A program made the position numbers and the translations under genes. A stretch of DNA of 5,590 nt from Synergistetes bacterium JGI 0000079-D21 (lineage in GTDB: Bacteria > Synergistota > Synergistia > Synergistales > 79-D21). The DNA lies in the NCBI GenBank assembly GCA_000402835.1, contig AQRZ01000027.1, positions 1 through 5,590 on the forward strand. Direction: 5' to 3'. Shown here in pieces: positions 1 through 4,886 of this stretch; the first letter of the stretch is position 1, and every line of letters begins with the position of its first letter. The notes under the pieces are model-generated. The model did not search any database and was not told the origin of the DNA. It was given only the letters and a program-made list of their open reading frames with translations.

Positions 1-314
1 ACGGGAGCGAGTTTGCCTCAAGGTTCGTTCGAAACTGGCTGAAAAGGCTTGGCGTGAAGACACTCTTCATCGAGCCGGGAAGCCCGTGGGAGAATGGGTA
101 CATCGAGTCGTTCAACGGAAAGCTGAGGGACGAGGTCCTGAACCGGGAGAGTTTCGACACCCTGGCCGAGGCAAAGGCGATTATCGAGAGTTGGCGGAGG
201 GAGTACAACCAGGTACGGCCCCATAGTTCCCTGGGCTATCGGCCCCCCGCACCGGAAGCGATCCTGCCGGCGCTACCGTCATGGGAGTCGGAAGTGGAAC
301 CAGCGGTAAGCTGA
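1..314 (+). CDS. IS3-family transposase (OrfB), C-terminal part, truncated by window edge
   Basis: This is the C-terminal 103 residues of the DDE integrase-type transposase that cuts and joins IS3-family ends. The first full codon is at position 3 and reads GSEF, the continuation of the DNGSEF motif whose second catalytic Asp lies just off the window edge. The catalytic Glu sits in WENGYIESFNGKLRDE (residues 29-44, Glu35). It is followed by the REYNQVRPHSSLGYRPP block (residues 66-82) that is characteristic of the family C-terminus. The stop is TGA at 312-314. A GTG at 54 is only an internal Val codon, not the start. What is visible is intact, with no frameshift. Whether the full element is functional cannot be judged, since the N-terminal part and OrfA are outside. 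Confidence 0.95.
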   Translation, partial: GSEFASRFVRNWLKRLGVKTLFIEPGSPWENGYIESFNGKLRDEVLNRESFDTLAEAKAIIESWRREYNQVRPHSSLGYRPPAPEAILPALPSWESEVEPAVS

Positions 315-330
315 AGGACTCACTTTATTT

Positions 331-356
331 CTGGTACAAACAATGGGGGCAGGTCA
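331..356 (+). repeat. Putative terminal inverted repeat of the IS3-family element
   Basis: The stretch CTGGTACAAACAATGGGGG continues to AGGTCA at 356 and follows the transposase stop by 16 nt. Its reverse complement starts TGACCTGCCCCC. The partner repeat at the left end is outside the window, so this call rests on position and the characteristic terminal bases only. Confidence 0.6.
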
Positions 357-421
357 GGATCCTCAAGGTACTCCTTAGCGAAACTTAAAAAACCCTTGCC
401 TTTTGCAATCCTAAACAGCGC

Positions 422-453
422 AAAAAGAGGCCCCCCATCCAGGGAGGCCCTCT
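422..453 (-). terminator. Intrinsic terminator after the 53-aa gene
   Basis: On the minus strand the RNA can fold with AGAGGGCCUCCC (453 to 442) pairing with GGGGGGCCUCU (436 to 426) around a UGGAU loop. This gives eleven pairs with one bulged G and one G-U pair, followed directly by a run of U (425 to 422, four beyond the stem). It lies about 55 nt past the stop of the small gene at 509. On the plus strand the hairpin is not followed by a T-run, so it should act on the minus strand only. Confidence 0.8.
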
Positions 454-467
454 TCATCTGTCAGTTC

Positions 468-488
468 GAAGCCGGTCGTTCCGGCTTC
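468..488. repeat. Perfect 8-bp inverted repeat between small gene and its terminator
   Basis: GAAGCCGG (468-475) and CCGGCTTC (481-488) form a perfect palindrome with a 5-nt spacer. There is no U-run on either side, so it is not an intrinsic terminator. It lies 20 nt beyond the stop of the 53-aa gene and could be an RNA 3' stem-loop or a protein-binding dyad. No function can be assigned. Confidence 0.5.
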
Positions 489-508
489 TCTCCTAGGCGT
501 TCCGCGTC

Positions 509-670
509 CTATCGAACGACTTTGCCGTTAACGATTTCGCGCAGTCCGCGTTCCGTGCGAAGCATGACCCGTTCTACGAACAGCCCGTTGCTCTGCTCCG
601 CCGCTTCGAAACGGCCTTCCGGCGTGAACCAGAAGGGCGCTCCGCTGACGTAAACCAGTTTGTTTCCCAT
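509..670 (-). CDS. Hypothetical 53-aa protein
   Basis: I do not recognise this protein. The reading frame gives 53 residues beginning MGNKLVYVSG and ending in TAG at 511-509. It is rich in charged residues, with an aromatic patch APFWFTPEG near residues 11-19 and a segment RVMLRTERGLREIVNGK at residues 34-50. It has no signal peptide, membrane segment or Cys motif. The chosen start (ATG 670) is preceded by AAGGA with 8-nt spacing and by a second purine-rich AAGGAAAGG just upstream. The frame stays open up to an ATG at 772, but that would reach the tRNA terminator and has no comparable ribosome-binding site. The gene lies between two minus-strand intrinsic terminators, which suggests a separate transcription unit, though I see no convincing promoter in 671-775. 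It could be a small conserved protein or, less likely, a chance frame. Confidence 0.6.
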   Translation of the reverse strand: MGNKLVYVSGAPFWFTPEGRFEAAEQSNGLFVERVMLRTERGLREIVNGKVVR

Positions 671-774
671 GCGTTTTTTCCTTGCCTTTCCTTGCAGATT
701 CCGAACACAGTCGGCGCGCAATGCAGGATGTTTCGGTTCCATCGTGATTGTGTGGAAGGGATACGCCGCCAAAA

Positions 775-810
775 CAAAAAAGGCCTTCCGGAGTTTTCCC
801 AGAAGACCTT
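775..810 (-). terminator. Intrinsic terminator of the tRNA operon
   Basis: On the minus strand AAGGUCUUCUGGG (810 to 798) pairs with UCCGGAAGGCCUU (792 to 780) around the loop AAAAC. This gives 13 consecutive pairs including a few G-U pairs, followed by a U-run (779 to 776). It starts 50 nt after the tRNA-Cys CCA end, so it should end the five-tRNA transcript. It also separates the tRNA operon from the 53-aa gene. Confidence 0.88.
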
Positions 811-860
811 GACGTTTTTCTGGATTGCCTGAACTTATTATAGCATATGGTTTAGATAGT

Positions 861-934
861 TGGAGGCGGCACCCGGATTCGAACCGGGGGTGAAGGATTT
901 GCAGTCCTCTGCCTTACCACTTGGCTATGCCGCC
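861..934 (-). tRNA. tRNA-Cys (GCA)
   Basis: This is the last gene of the tRNA operon. The acceptor stem GGCGGCA/TGCCGCC is fully paired, the discriminator base is T, and CCA is encoded (863-861). The anticodon stem-loop GAGGACTGCAAATCCTT carries GCA, which reads the Cys codons UGC and UGU. The T-arm CCCGG-TTCGAAT-CCGGG is perfect. It starts 13 nt after the tRNA-Gly gene. Confidence 0.97.
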
Positions 935-947
935 CCAGAAACAAAAA

Positions 948-1022
948 TGGAGCGGAAGACGGGATTTGAACCCGCGACCCCAACCTTGGCAAGGTTGTGC
1001 TCTACCCCTGAGCTACTTCCGC
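948..1022 (-). tRNA. tRNA-Gly (GCC)
   Basis: The acceptor stem GCGGAAG/CTTCCGC is fully paired, with discriminator T and an encoded CCA. The anticodon arm CAACC-TTGCCAA-GGTTG shows GCC, which reads Gly GGC and GGU. The T-arm is GCGGG-TTCAAAT-CCCGT. It is the fourth gene of the operon, 18 nt after tRNA-Phe. Confidence 0.97.
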
Positions 1023-1040
1023 TCGTCCGCTTGGTAAAGA

Positions 1041-1116
<76 letters not shown>

Positions 1117-1140
1117 GCTTCACACGGAGAGAAAACAGTT

Positions 1141-1217
1141 TGGCGGGGCTGACGAGACTCGAACTCGCGACCTCCGGCGTGACAGGCCGGCGCTCTAACC
1201 GACTGAGCTACAACCCC
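1141..1217 (-). tRNA. tRNA-Asp (GTC)
   Basis: The acceptor stem GGGGTTG/CAGCCCC pairs with one G-U, followed by discriminator G, the base usual for Asp tRNAs, and an encoded CCA. The anticodon arm CCGGC-CTGTCAC-GCCGG shows GTC, which reads Asp GAC and GAU. The T-arm is GCGAG-TTCGAGT-CTCGT. It is the second gene of the operon, 36 nt after tRNA-Val. Confidence 0.97.
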
Positions 1218-1253
1218 GCTTCAACTTCGATTGCCAATTTTCACATTCCTTAT

Positions 1254-1328
1254 TGGTGGGCGAAACAGGGTTCGAACCTGTGACCCCCTGCTTGTAAGGC
1301 AGGTGCTCTTCCGCTGAGCTATCCGCCC
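1254..1328 (-). tRNA. tRNA-Val (TAC)
   Basis: This is the first gene of the operon. The acceptor stem GGGCGGA/TTCGCCC pairs with one G-U, with discriminator A and an encoded CCA. The anticodon arm CTGC-CTTACAA-GCAG shows TAC, which reads Val GUA/GUG and, if modified, other GUN codons. The T-arm ACAGG-TTCGAAC-CCTGT is perfect. Its mature 5' end is only 13 nt downstream of the promoter -10 box, so the primary transcript should have a leader of only a few bases. Confidence 0.97.
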
Positions 1329-1341
1329 GAACGCGAGGGAT

Positions 1342-1370
1342 AGTATATCCGGCCTTCAAAAACCTGTCAA
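1342..1370 (-). promoter_or_regulatory. Sigma70-type promoter of the tRNA operon
   Basis: On the minus strand a consensus -35 box TTGACA (1370-1365) is followed after exactly 17 bp by TATACT (1347-1342), a five-of-six match to the -10 box. The predicted start is about seven bases further on, near 1335. The region after the -10 box (ATCCCTCGCG) is fairly GC-rich, which in stable-RNA promoters often goes with stringent control; that last point is inference. The -35 box overlaps the metX stop codon. Confidence 0.88.
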
Positions 1371-2488
1371 CACGTCCGGACGGTCAATCCGCTTCGTTCC
1401 CAGAAAGCCCTTAGGCTGTCATCAACCTGGTCAAAATCGATCAAAAAGGCGTCATGCCCTTCATCGCTTTCGATTTCATCGTAGGACGCGTTGACTTCGG
1501 CTCTTTGCGCAAGGTCTACTAGTTCTTCCACCTGCCAGGTTGGGAAGAGCATGTCGCTGGAAATTCCCACGGCCAAAAGATGTTTCCTCTCAAGTCTTTT
1601 GAGGGCCGCCAGCGGGCCTCCCCTTCCTGCCCCGATGTCGTGCCGATCCATGGCGCGGGTCAGGTAAACGTAACAGCAGGCATCGAACCGCCGGACCAGT
1701 TCTTCTCCATGGTGATGAAGATAGGATTCGACCTGGAATTGTCCCGACCAGTCGGCCAAGTCGCCATCTTTGACCTCTCTCATCCATCTTTGTGCAAAAC
1801 AGCTTTCGCTCTTGTAAGTGATCATCGCCAGCATCCGGGCCATTGCCAGGCCTTTCGAGGGAGGCAGGCCGTCATGGTAACGCCCGTTGTTCCAATTGGG
1901 GTCTGCAAAGATGGCCTGCCTCTGGACTTCGTTGAATGCAATCGCCTGCGGATAAAGGTGCGCAGGTGCCCCGATCACGACAATCCGGTCCACGCTTTCC
2001 GGGTACAGGAGGCCCCATTCGATGGCCTGCATGCCACCCAGCGACCCTCCCACGACCGCGCCGATCCTGGGAAACCCAAGGATTTCCAATGCCGCTTTCT
2101 CCGCCTTCACGATGTCTCTCACTGAAAAGAGCGGGAAATCCATTCCCCAGGGGCGGCCCGCCTCCGGGTCGGTCGAGAGAGGAGAAGTCGACCCGTAGGG
2201 GCTGCCGAGGACATTGAAACAATAGACGCAAAGGGAACTGGTGTCGATAGCCTTGTGAACGCCGACGACCGGTTCCCACCAGGGCTGGGGAGATCCGGGC
2301 CGCACTCCTCCTGAAACCCTGTGGCTCCCCGTCAGGGCGTGGCACACAACCACGATGTTGCTGCCGTCTGGAGACGGGTTCCCGTAGCGGGAATAGACCT
2401 GGCGAACGTTTCGCAGGACCCGACCCGATTCCAGCTTTAGGGCAGGGAGGATGACCGATCCGATGAATTCAGCCGTTGGTTCTGCCAT
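1367..2488 (-). CDS. metX: Homoserine O-acyltransferase MetX (probably acetyltransferase)
   Basis: This cytoplasmic alpha/beta-hydrolase-fold enzyme moves an acyl group from acyl-CoA to the homoserine hydroxyl, the activation step of methionine synthesis. The 373 residues match the usual family length. The oxyanion region is near VVVCHALTGS (46-55). The nucleophile elbow is GGSLGGMQAIEW (147-158) with Ser149. Asp312 (GISSDMLFP) and His345 (SDEGHDAF) complete the catalytic triad. The block GLPPSKGLAMARMLAMITYKS (207-227) is typical of the MetX family. Most MetX proteins use acetyl-CoA but some use succinyl-CoA, and I cannot settle that from sequence alone. ATG 2488 has GGGGGAG with a 6-nt gap. 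The start lies inside the end of metY (20-nt overlap), so translational coupling is likely. The product feeds MetY directly. No terminator follows the stop TGA. Confidence 0.95.
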   Translation of the reverse strand: MAEPTAEFIGSVILPALKLESGRVLRNVRQVYSRYGNPSPDGSNIVVVCHALTGSHRVSGGVRPGSPQPWWEPVVGVHKAIDTSSLCVYCFNVLGSPYGSTSPLSTDPEAGRPWGMDFPLFSVRDIVKAEKAALEILGFPRIGAVVGGSLGGMQAIEWGLLYPESVDRIVVIGAPAHLYPQAIAFNEVQRQAIFADPNWNNGRYHDGLPPSKGLAMARMLAMITYKSESCFAQRWMREVKDGDLADWSGQFQVESYLHHHGEELVRRFDACCYVYLTRAMDRHDIGAGRGGPLAALKRLERKHLLAVGISSDMLFPTWQVEELVDLAQRAEVNASYDEIESDEGHDAFLIDFDQVDDSLRAFWERSGLTVRTC

Positions 2489-3800
2489 CGAAAGCTCCCC
2501 CTTTTCTCGCCGCCTTTTCGAGCGCCTGGTCCAAATCCGCCAGGATGTCGCCCGCGTCTTCGATGCCTACGCTGAGGCGGATCAACCCATCCTCGATCCC
2601 GGCTGCTTTCCGGTCTGCCGGAGAGAGTTGCCCGTGCGTCGTGCTTGCCGGGTGCAGGGCCATGCTGCGGGAATCGCCAAGATTCGCCACGGTGGCAAAA
2701 AGTTTCAGGGATTTCAGGAAATCCTTCCCGGCTTCTACTCCACCCTTGATGCAGAAGGCGAGCATCCCGCCGGCTCCGTTCGGGAGGTATCGGTCCGACA
2801 AGGCTTTCTGGGGATGACTCGAGAGGCCGGGATAGCGGACCCATTCGACCCCGGGATGTCCCTCGAGGAAGGACGCGACCTCGAGAGCATTTTCGCTGTG
2901 CCGCGCCATGCGCAGGGGAAGGGTGGCTAGTCCGAGGTGCAGGAGATAGGCATTGAACGGGGAGAGACACCCGCCAAGGTCACGGAGGATCGAGCATCGG
3001 ATCTTCGCCGCTAGGGCCGAAGGGCCGAAACGTTCTGCGAAAACGAGTCCGTGGTAAGAGGCATCGGGCTCGGTCAATGCCCCCCACTTTCCCGAGCCGT
3101 TCCAGTCCATGTTTCCTCCGTCGACGATCGCGCCCGCGATCACGTGCCCATGGCCGGAAAGGTACTTCGTGGCGGAATGGATGACGACGGACGCCCCCCA
3201 TTCGAAGGGACGGCAAAGAGCGGGCGTGGCGAACGTGTTATCCACAACGAGAGGGATGGAATTCTCCCTGGCGATCTCCGCAAGCTTTTCCAGGGGAGCG
3301 ACGTTCATCACCGGGTTGCCGATCGTTTCCGTAAGGATGCACCGGGTTTGCTGCGTGATCGCCGCACGGACGGAATCCGGGTCGTCCGTTTCGACAATCG
3401 TGCAGGATACTCCCAGCCGGCCAAAAACGTTCTTCAGCAGGGTCAAAGTCCCGCCGTAAAGTCTCCGCCCCGCGACGACATGGTCCCCGGCGGAGCAAAG
3501 CGCCGAAAGAAGGTGTGAGAAGGCCGCCTGCCCGCTTGCCGTGGCCACGCAGTCGACGCCGCCTTCAAGCGAGGCGAGCCCCTGTTCGAAGGCCGCCACC
3601 GTCGGGTTGGAGATCCTGGAATAGAGGTGTCCGGGTTCTTCCAGTTCGAAGAGGCGCATGGCCATTTCGGGAGATTCGAACCGGTATCCGGCCGTCATGT
3701 AGACGGGCAGGCCAAACGAACCGGTCGCAGGATCATGGCTCCAGCCCGCGTGCAATGCCCTGGTCATCATGCCCGTTTTTTCTCCCGTTTTGAACGCCAT
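2469..3800 (-). CDS. metY: O-acetylhomoserine sulfhydrylase MetY
   Basis: This PLP enzyme of the Cys/Met metabolism (trans-sulfuration) fold family replaces the acyl group of O-acylhomoserine with sulfide to give homocysteine. From the chosen start it has 443 residues, a typical MetY length. Visible sites are YSRISNPT (60-67, phosphate-contacting Tyr/Arg of the neighbouring subunit), ASGQAA (88-93), the ring-stacking Tyr115 in RRLYGG, Asp187 in VVDNTFATP, the PLP lysine Lys212 in SATKYLSGHGH, and Arg408 in LIRLSVGIED near the C-terminus. The long insert and the GHGHVIAGAIVDGG segment favour sulfhydrylase over cystathionine gamma-synthase. The start at 3800 has GGGAGGTG at 8-nt spacing. Earlier in-frame ATGs at 3818 and 3839 touch or lie inside the riboswitch terminator. 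The gene overlaps metX by 20 nt. Confidence 0.94.
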   Translation of the reverse strand: MAFKTGEKTGMMTRALHAGWSHDPATGSFGLPVYMTAGYRFESPEMAMRLFELEEPGHLYSRISNPTVAAFEQGLASLEGGVDCVATASGQAAFSHLLSALCSAGDHVVAGRRLYGGTLTLLKNVFGRLGVSCTIVETDDPDSVRAAITQQTRCILTETIGNPVMNVAPLEKLAEIARENSIPLVVDNTFATPALCRPFEWGASVVIHSATKYLSGHGHVIAGAIVDGGNMDWNGSGKWGALTEPDASYHGLVFAERFGPSALAAKIRCSILRDLGGCLSPFNAYLLHLGLATLPLRMARHSENALEVASFLEGHPGVEWVRYPGLSSHPQKALSDRYLPNGAGGMLAFCIKGGVEAGKDFLKSLKLFATVANLGDSRSMALHPASTTHGQLSPADRKAAGIEDGLIRLSVGIEDAGDILADLDQALEKAARKGGAFDGRTNG

Positions 3801-3808
3801 GACAAACG

Positions 3809-3816
3809 CACCTCCC
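3809..3816 (-). promoter_or_regulatory. Shine-Dalgarno that fixes the metY start
   Basis: GGGAGGTG on the minus strand lies 8 nt before ATG 3800. It is the best ribosome-binding site in the leader and lies downstream of the terminator U-run, so it is present only in transcripts that escape termination. It overlaps the alternative ATG at 3818, which makes that upstream start less likely. Confidence 0.8.
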
Positions 3817-3818
3817 AT

Positions 3819-3853
3819 AAAAATCAGCCCCCTCCTCAAGAGGAAGGGGCTGA
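3819..3853 (-). terminator. SAM-controlled terminator of the metY leader
   Basis: On the minus strand TCAGCCCCTTCCTC (3853-3840) pairs with GAGGAGGGGGCTGA (3837-3824) over 14 positions with one G-U. The apex is TT on paper, realistically a CTTG tetraloop with one pair fewer. A run of five U follows (3823-3819). The 5' arm contains CUUCCUCU (3846-3839), exactly complementary to AGAGGAAG (3868-3861) just after the aptamer. This allows a mutually exclusive antiterminator. Confidence 0.92.
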
Positions 3854-3866
3854 AAATCGTCTTCCT

Positions 3867-3970
3867 CTCCTATCAAGCAGCGTTCCGCTGCCGGTCTTGG
3901 CACCACGCCTCGAATTCGGGCAGGTTGCCGGGCTTCATCGGGCCGTTCCCTCCGCCGCTCTGGATAAGAG
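3867..3970 (-). ncRNA. SAM-I (S-box) riboswitch aptamer upstream of metYX
   Basis: The leader matches the S-box class that binds S-adenosylmethionine. P1 is formed by CUCUUAUC (3970-3963) and GAUAGGAG (3874-3867). The conserved core reads GGAGGGA (3953-3947), GATGAAGCCCGGCAACC (3939-3923) and GGTGCCAAGACC (3904-3893). P4 is CAGCG-GAA-CGCTG (3890-3878). P3 is closed by ACC...GGT. The 3' strand of P1 shares three bases with the antiterminator strand AGAGGAAG. SAM binding should therefore stabilise P1, block the antiterminator and let the terminator at 3819-3853 form, switching metYX off. With little SAM the antiterminator forms and metY is read. The structure is visible in the sequence, and the switching direction follows from established S-box behaviour. 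Confidence 0.95.
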
Positions 3971-4013
3971 TTTGCCTGGAACCGTTTTGAAGGTTCAGTG
4001 TAAATTGGAAGAG

Positions 4014-4043
4014 ATTCTAAGATGCAGGACTTCCCATTGTCAA
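4014..4043 (-). promoter_or_regulatory. Putative sigma70-type promoter for the riboswitch-metYX unit
   Basis: On the minus strand TTGACA (4043-4038) is followed after 18 bp by TAGAAT (4019-4014), five of six matches to the -10 consensus. The predicted start near 4007 would leave about 37 nt before the riboswitch P1 stem. The -35 box lies in the last codons of the amidohydrolase gene and the first three bases of the -10 box are its TAG stop codon. No better promoter was seen between there and the aptamer. Confidence 0.7.
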
Positions 4044-4886
4044 GGGCAAGGTACCGAAAAACCGCTCCGCGTTACCCGCAAGCAGGGCTTCTTCCTGTTC
4101 CCCGGTCAAACCGGCCGCTTCGATTTGCCTGGCATGGCGGCTCCATCGAAGGATCGGGAAATCCGTTCCGAAAAGGATCTTCCTTCCCGCACCCGCCGCC
4201 CAGGCCGACCGGTAGACCGCGGCGTCATAAAGGAATGGGAGAGCTGCCGTGTCGTACCAGGCATTCTCCAGGACCCGTGCCATTTCAGGCATCAGCTCGT
4301 AAAGCCAGAGACCGCCTCCCATGTGGGCAAACACGACACGCAATTCGGGGTGGTGAAAGCAGAGCATTGCGGCTTCCTTGGGACCGACGTTCCCTTTCCC
4401 CGGGTAATCGTGTCCGACGGGTTCCGCAACGTGGAAGATCACGGGAATTCCCAGTTCATGGCAAATCCCCGCGAGACGCCAGGTTTGACGGATGTCGGAG
4501 AGGTCAAACCCCTGTCCTTCGGGAAAGAGTTCGCCCACACCCCATAGGCCTTTTTCTCGGCACCGCCGGATTTCTCCCTCGGTTCCCCTGGCGAGGGGCG
4601 GGACTACCGCAAATCCCTTGAAGCGACCGGGGTATCGGGCCTGGCTCTCGATCACGTAATCGTTGCATTCCCTGCAAAGCCCGAGGTCCCGAAAGGCAAA
4701 TCCAAAAATCCAGCTTTCGCTGATCTTTGCCTCATCCATCGCCGCCAGGACGTCTTCCGCCGTTGCCCACCGATGGACCTTGCTTTGGGCAAGCTTGGCG
4801 AAATAGGGTTCCTTTTCGGCGATTTTTTCCCAGTTCTCGATGATCCCGGGGGGATACACGTGAACGTGGCAATCGGTTATTTTCAA
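4017..4886 (-). CDS. Metal-dependent amidohydrolase (amidohydrolase_2 family), substrate unknown
   Basis: This 289-residue TIM-barrel protein of the amidohydrolase_2 type belongs to a family that includes hydrolases and non-oxidative decarboxylases of aromatic and keto acids. Likely metal and catalytic residues are His7 and His9 in DCHVHVYPPG, Glu119 in VGELFPEG, His152 in VIFHVAEP, His188 in VFAHMGGG and Asp242 in LFGTDFP. The C-terminal GNAERFF (271-277) is the usual family ending. A CRECND segment (71-76) has two cysteines. No signal peptide is seen, so it is probably cytoplasmic. The start is TTG at 4886, because an in-frame TGA lies just upstream and the TTG overlaps the metF stop in TTGA. 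GGAAGGAAG lies about 9 nt before it. The coupling to metF suggests a role near one-carbon or methionine metabolism, but this is inference only. Confidence 0.88.
   Translation of the reverse strand: MKITDCHVHVYPPGIIENWEKIAEKEPYFAKLAQSKVHRWATAEDVLAAMDEAKISESWIFGFAFRDLGLCRECNDYVIESQARYPGRFKGFAVVPPLARGTEGEIRRCREKGLWGVGELFPEGQGFDLSDIRQTWRLAGICHELGIPVIFHVAEPVGHDYPGKGNVGPKEAAMLCFHHPELRVVFAHMGGGLWLYELMPEMARVLENAWYDTAALPFLYDAAVYRSAWAAGAGRKILFGTDFPILRWSRHARQIEAAGLTGEQEEALLAGNAERFFGTLPLTMGSPAS

Larger units (their letters stand above)
1..356 (+). mobile_element. Right (3') end of an IS3-family insertion sequence
   Basis: The segment holds the end of an IS3-type transposase gene followed by about 40 non-coding bases that finish with TGGGGGCAGGTCA at 344-356. 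Read on the other strand this end begins TGACCTGCCCCC, a form typical of IS3-family terminal inverted repeats, which usually start with TG. The right boundary at 356 is inferred from this terminal motif. The left end and the second inverted repeat lie outside the window, so neither the repeat pair nor a target-site duplication can be confirmed. The element lies beyond the terminator of the neighbouring small gene and disrupts nothing visible here. Confidence 0.8.

Noticed and set aside
509..772. Longer 87-aa version of the small minus-strand gene starting at 772
   Set aside because: The extra N-terminus reaches up to the tRNA terminator U-run, lacks a good ribosome-binding site, and the ATG at 670 has a well-spaced AAGGA.
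315..860. tRNA-Cys 3' end as an attachment site for an integrated element
   Set aside because: No second copy of the tRNA-Cys 3' end and no integrase gene are visible in the flanking sequence; the only mobile element is an IS, which does not use tRNA att sites.
1338..1350. GGATA-N3-TATCC dyad over the tRNA promoter -10 box as an operator or metX terminator
   Set aside because: A 5-bp AT-containing stem is too weak for a terminator and is largely made by the -10 box itself; chance is a sufficient explanation.
1580..2125. 181-codon plus-strand open frame
   Set aside because: It is fully antisense to metX, whose catalytic triad and family blocks are intact; no domain is recognisable in the plus-strand product.
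3627..4547. 306-codon plus-strand open frame across the metY leader and amidohydrolase gene
   Set aside because: It lies antisense to metY, the SAM riboswitch and the amidohydrolase, all with strong family motifs, and its translation is Arg/Pro/Gly-rich without recognisable domains. It is a shadow of GC-rich coding sequence.
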